A stretch of DNA of 24,348 bases from Chitinophagaceae bacterium UBA4857 (lineage in GTDB: Bacteria; Bacteroidota; Bacteroidia; Chitinophagales; Chitinophagaceae): the NCBI GenBank assembly GCA_002399735.1, contig DHEF01000040.1, forward strand, positions 1-24,348, given 5' to 3'. Shown piece by piece: positions 22,017 through 24,348 of this stretch. Below the pieces are notes generated by a model. It ran no database searches, was not told the origin of the DNA, and worked only from the letters and a program-made list of their open reading frames with translations. Both the position numbers and the translations under genes were made by a program. Every line of letters begins with the position of its first letter. The stretch's first letter is position 1.

Positions 22017-24263
22017 TCAACGTACTAATTGCAACTTTTCAGTAGCTTTTATATCGGCGGAGGAAGCACCAATCATGATATCAAACTCGCCGGGCTCGGC
22101 CACCCATTGCAACTGTGCATTGTAAAAAGAAAGCTTTTCCTTATTAAGAACAAAACTGACAGTTTTTGTTTCACCCGGTTGTAACATCAGTTTTTTAAAG
22201 TCTTTTAATTCTTTCACGGGTCTAACAACCGATCCTACTTTGTCACGCAAATACAATTGCACTACTTCTTCACCGGCGTATTTACCAGTATTTTTTATAT
22301 CAATCGTTACGGTTATGCTCTCCGTTGCTTTCATTAATTTTTTACTCAGTTTTAAATTGCTGTACTCAAAACTGGTATAACTTAAGCCGTAGCCAAATTC
22401 ATACTTAGGATAAAGCGATAAATCAATATACGCCGAACGATAATTTTTATCATTATCATCTTTTGCCGGGCGGCCGGTATTAAAGTAGTTATAATAAATA
22501 GGAATTTGCCCTTCGGTACGTGGGAAGGTCATGGGCAATTTACCCGAGGGATTATAATCGCCAAACAATACATCGGCAATGGCATTACCCGCCTGACTAC
22601 CCAACCACCAAGTGTACATAACGGATGGTACATTATCGGCTATCCAATCAAATACCAATGGCCTGCCGGCGTTTATCATAACTACTAATGGCTTACCTGT
22701 TGCATGTATAGCTTTTACTAACTCTTCCTGCACACCAGGTATACGAATATGTGCTCGGCTCTTGGCTTCGCCACTCATATCTCTGCGTTCGCCGATACTC
22801 ATTACCACCACATCAGCTTGCATGGCAATATTTATAGCTTCGGCAAAACCCGCACGGCTACTATCCTCTATGCCACAACCTTTGGCATATAACAGTTGTG
22901 CATCGCCACCTAGTTTGTTAACCATTCCCTGCCATTGCGAAACAATATAACTACTATCGTCAGGCATTTCTATACTCCAAAAACCAAGGTTTTGTTTTAC
23001 TTCTTTTACCAACGGACCAATAAAAGCAATCTTTTTTGTCTGTTTTGAAATTGGTAAAATTTGCTTTTCATTTTTTAACAACACAATACTTTTTGCGGCC
23101 ATTTCTCTTGCTGCTTTTTCATGTGCCGGATTATTTAACGCTGCTTTTTCTCTTGCTTCATTGCTAAATTTATACGGATCATCAAATAAACCCAGCTCAA
23201 ATTTTTTGCGCAAAATTCTTCTTACGGCATCATCAATTAAAGCAATGTTTACTTTATTTTCTTTAACCAGCTGTGCCAGGTTTTGTATGTAGGCACGGCT
23301 TTCCATATCCATATCGCTTCCGCCTTTTACTGCAAGTAAGGCAGCATCTTTATTATCGGCAGCAAAACCATGTGGTACCATTTCGCCAACAGAGCCCCAG
23401 TCGCTAACTACAAAGCCATTAAACTTCCATTTGTTTTTCAATATATCTCTTTGCAAATAACTACTGGCTGTTGCGGGTATGCCATTTAAATCGTTAAAGG
23501 AATTCATAAAAGTAGCAGCGCCTGCATCCAATGCCGCTTTGAATGGTGGCAAATAAGTTTCCCATAACATACGATCGCTCATATCCACACTATTATAATC
23601 ACGGCCACCAACCGCTGCACCATAGGCCGCAAAATGCTTTACGCAAGCCATAACAGCATCTGTATCGCCTAATTTTTTTCCTTGAAAGCCTTTCACCCTA
23701 GCATACGCAATCAAGGAACCCAGGTAAGTATCTTCACCGGCACCTTCCATTACACGGCCCCAACGTGGGTCACGGCCAATATCAACCATAGGTGCAAAGC
23801 TCCAGTGTATACCACTGGCAGCGGCTTCTACGGCTGCAATACGTGCAGCATTTTCAATGGCTGTTAAATCCCAACTGGCTGCTTCTGCCAATGGTAAGGG
23901 AAAAGTTGTTTTGTAACCATGCACTACATCTAAACCAAATAACAGCGGAATTTTTAATCGTGATTGCATGGCCACCTGCTGTACCCGCCTGGTAGTAGCA
24001 GCACCTTTTACATTTAATAAAGAGCCTAATTTGCCATCCTTAATTTGTTGATCTTTTGCATTGTCCTGCGTAGCAATGCCGGTTACTAACCCGTCATCGC
24101 TGTACTGATTCATTTGCCCAACTTTTTCCTCCAGCGTCATTAATCTTAATACGGAGTCTACTTTTCTGTCAATGGCTGTTTTTGTTTGCGCTATTGTTAT
24201 TAGTGGCAATGAAATAATTGCTAGTAATAATAATTTAGTTCGGTTGTATGATTGCATTAACAT
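22017..24263 (-). CDS. bglX: Periplasmic GH3 beta-glucosidase
   Basis: A 748-residue exported glycoside hydrolase family 3 enzyme that removes terminal beta-linked glucose (or similar) residues from oligosaccharides. The signal peptide MLMQSYNRTKLLLLAIISLP ends near TIA|Q; a start two codons on (24257) is equally possible. The GH3 N-terminal barrel has LTLEEKVGQM in variant form (LMTLEEKVGQM), FAPMVDIGRDPRWGR (156-170), the substrate residues KHF (209-211), and the nucleophile Asp288 in GFVVSDWG. The (alpha/beta) sandwich domain spans about 380-600 (KSIVLLKNEKQILPIS, MINAGRPLVFDW). A fibronectin III-like domain ends the protein (about 660-735). No polysaccharide utilisation genes lie nearby in the window. 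Its upstream region is occupied by repeat R7 and shows no TAnnTTTG box. Confidence 0.95.
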   Translation of the reverse strand: MLMQSYNRTKLLLLAIISLPLITIAQTKTAIDRKVDSVLRLMTLEEKVGQMNQYSDDGLVTGIATQDNAKDQQIKDGKLGSLLNVKGAATTRRVQQVAMQSRLKIPLLFGLDVVHGYKTTFPLPLAEAASWDLTAIENAARIAAVEAAASGIHWSFAPMVDIGRDPRWGRVMEGAGEDTYLGSLIAYARVKGFQGKKLGDTDAVMACVKHFAAYGAAVGGRDYNSVDMSDRMLWETYLPPFKAALDAGAATFMNSFNDLNGIPATASSYLQRDILKNKWKFNGFVVSDWGSVGEMVPHGFAADNKDAALLAVKGGSDMDMESRAYIQNLAQLVKENKVNIALIDDAVRRILRKKFELGLFDDPYKFSNEAREKAALNNPAHEKAAREMAAKSIVLLKNEKQILPISKQTKKIAFIGPLVKEVKQNLGFWSIEMPDDSSYIVSQWQGMVNKLGGDAQLLYAKGCGIEDSSRAGFAEAINIAMQADVVVMSIGERRDMSGEAKSRAHIRIPGVQEELVKAIHATGKPLVVMINAGRPLVFDWIADNVPSVMYTWWLGSQAGNAIADVLFGDYNPSGKLPMTFPRTEGQIPIYYNYFNTGRPAKDDNDKNYRSAYIDLSLYPKYEFGYGLSYTSFEYSNLKLSKKLMKATESITVTIDIKNTGKYAGEEVVQLYLRDKVGSVVRPVKELKDFKKLMLQPGETKTVSFVLNKEKLSFYNAQLQWVAEPGEFDIMIGASSADIKATEKLQLVR

Positions 24264-24277
24264 GTTTTTATTTTTTT

Positions 24278-24348
24278 ATGAACCCAACTGCAGTTCCCCG
24301 ATTGGGCTTTTGTTGCGATCCGATAGGATCGGGATTTAATTTATTTCC
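24278..24348 (+). repeat. Mosaic intergenic repeat (copy R7, cut by window end)
   Basis: After T7 (24271-24277) comes a degenerate head (ATGAACCCAACTGCAGTT), CCCCGATTGGGCTTTTGTTG, and the first 36 bases of the 53-bp module in inverted orientation (24313-24348). The copy runs past the window edge. Unlike R2-R6 it lies at the 5' side of the neighbouring gene. Confidence 0.75.

Noticed and set aside
80..24348. Possibility that the repeats form a CRISPR array
   Set aside because: Copies are kilobases apart, differ in length and orientation and have no regular spacers; no cas genes.

Overview
The window looks like a piece of chromosome from a Bacteroidota bacterium, most likely family Chitinophagaceae (inference). 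The evidence is low G+C, Bacteroidota-type -7 boxes (TAnnTTTG) in front of many genes, Bacteroidota-specific families (DUF4290, GldC, a PorG/DUF6089-like barrel, a type IX secretion C-terminal sorting domain, TlpA lipoproteins with a DUF4369-like N-terminus), and almost no Shine-Dalgarno sequences. No phage, transposase, CRISPR, tRNA or rRNA is visible. Most of the 22 coding regions are housekeeping or envelope genes.

Layout. 1-2251: a repeat end and terminator, a DUF4290 gene and a type IX-secreted protein (both minus). 2475-5216: glycosyltransferase, gldC, yqeY, cvpA (plus). 5803-10644: a plus-strand run of alpha/beta hydrolase, CBS protein, single-POTRA Omp85-like barrel, nadK and a PorG-like barrel. 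10992-12402: lpxA overlapping a small ABC ATPase (minus), divergent from an AraC-type regulator (12559-13506). 14079-16723: a lipoprotein gene convergent with a transglutaminase-like/thioredoxin pair. 17113-19767: gatB and a TlpA lipoprotein. 19970-21684: hflX with a 1-nt overlapping lipoprotein gene (minus). 22017-24263: a GH3 beta-glucosidase (minus).

How the genes relate. Three genes touch the gliding/type IX secretion apparatus or its cargo (gldC, the PorG-like gene, the sorting-domain protein). lpxA, the POTRA barrel and the PorG-like barrel belong to the outer membrane. gatB and yqeY share a C-terminal tRNA-amidotransferase-type domain. Two thioredoxin-fold proteins and a transglutaminase-like protein are exported.

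The most interesting content lies between genes. At least eight intergenic stretches carry one mosaic repeat family. Its head (T-tract, then approximately GTTATCAGCWGCATTRCTACTA) sits directly after the stop codon or terminator of a gene in six copies, in the same direction as that gene. Behind the head come interchangeable hairpin modules, including a 53-bp module identical in two copies and a 54-bp module cleanly present or absent at one junction. A separate folded element, a candidate noncoding RNA, lies between the transglutaminase-like gene and gatB.
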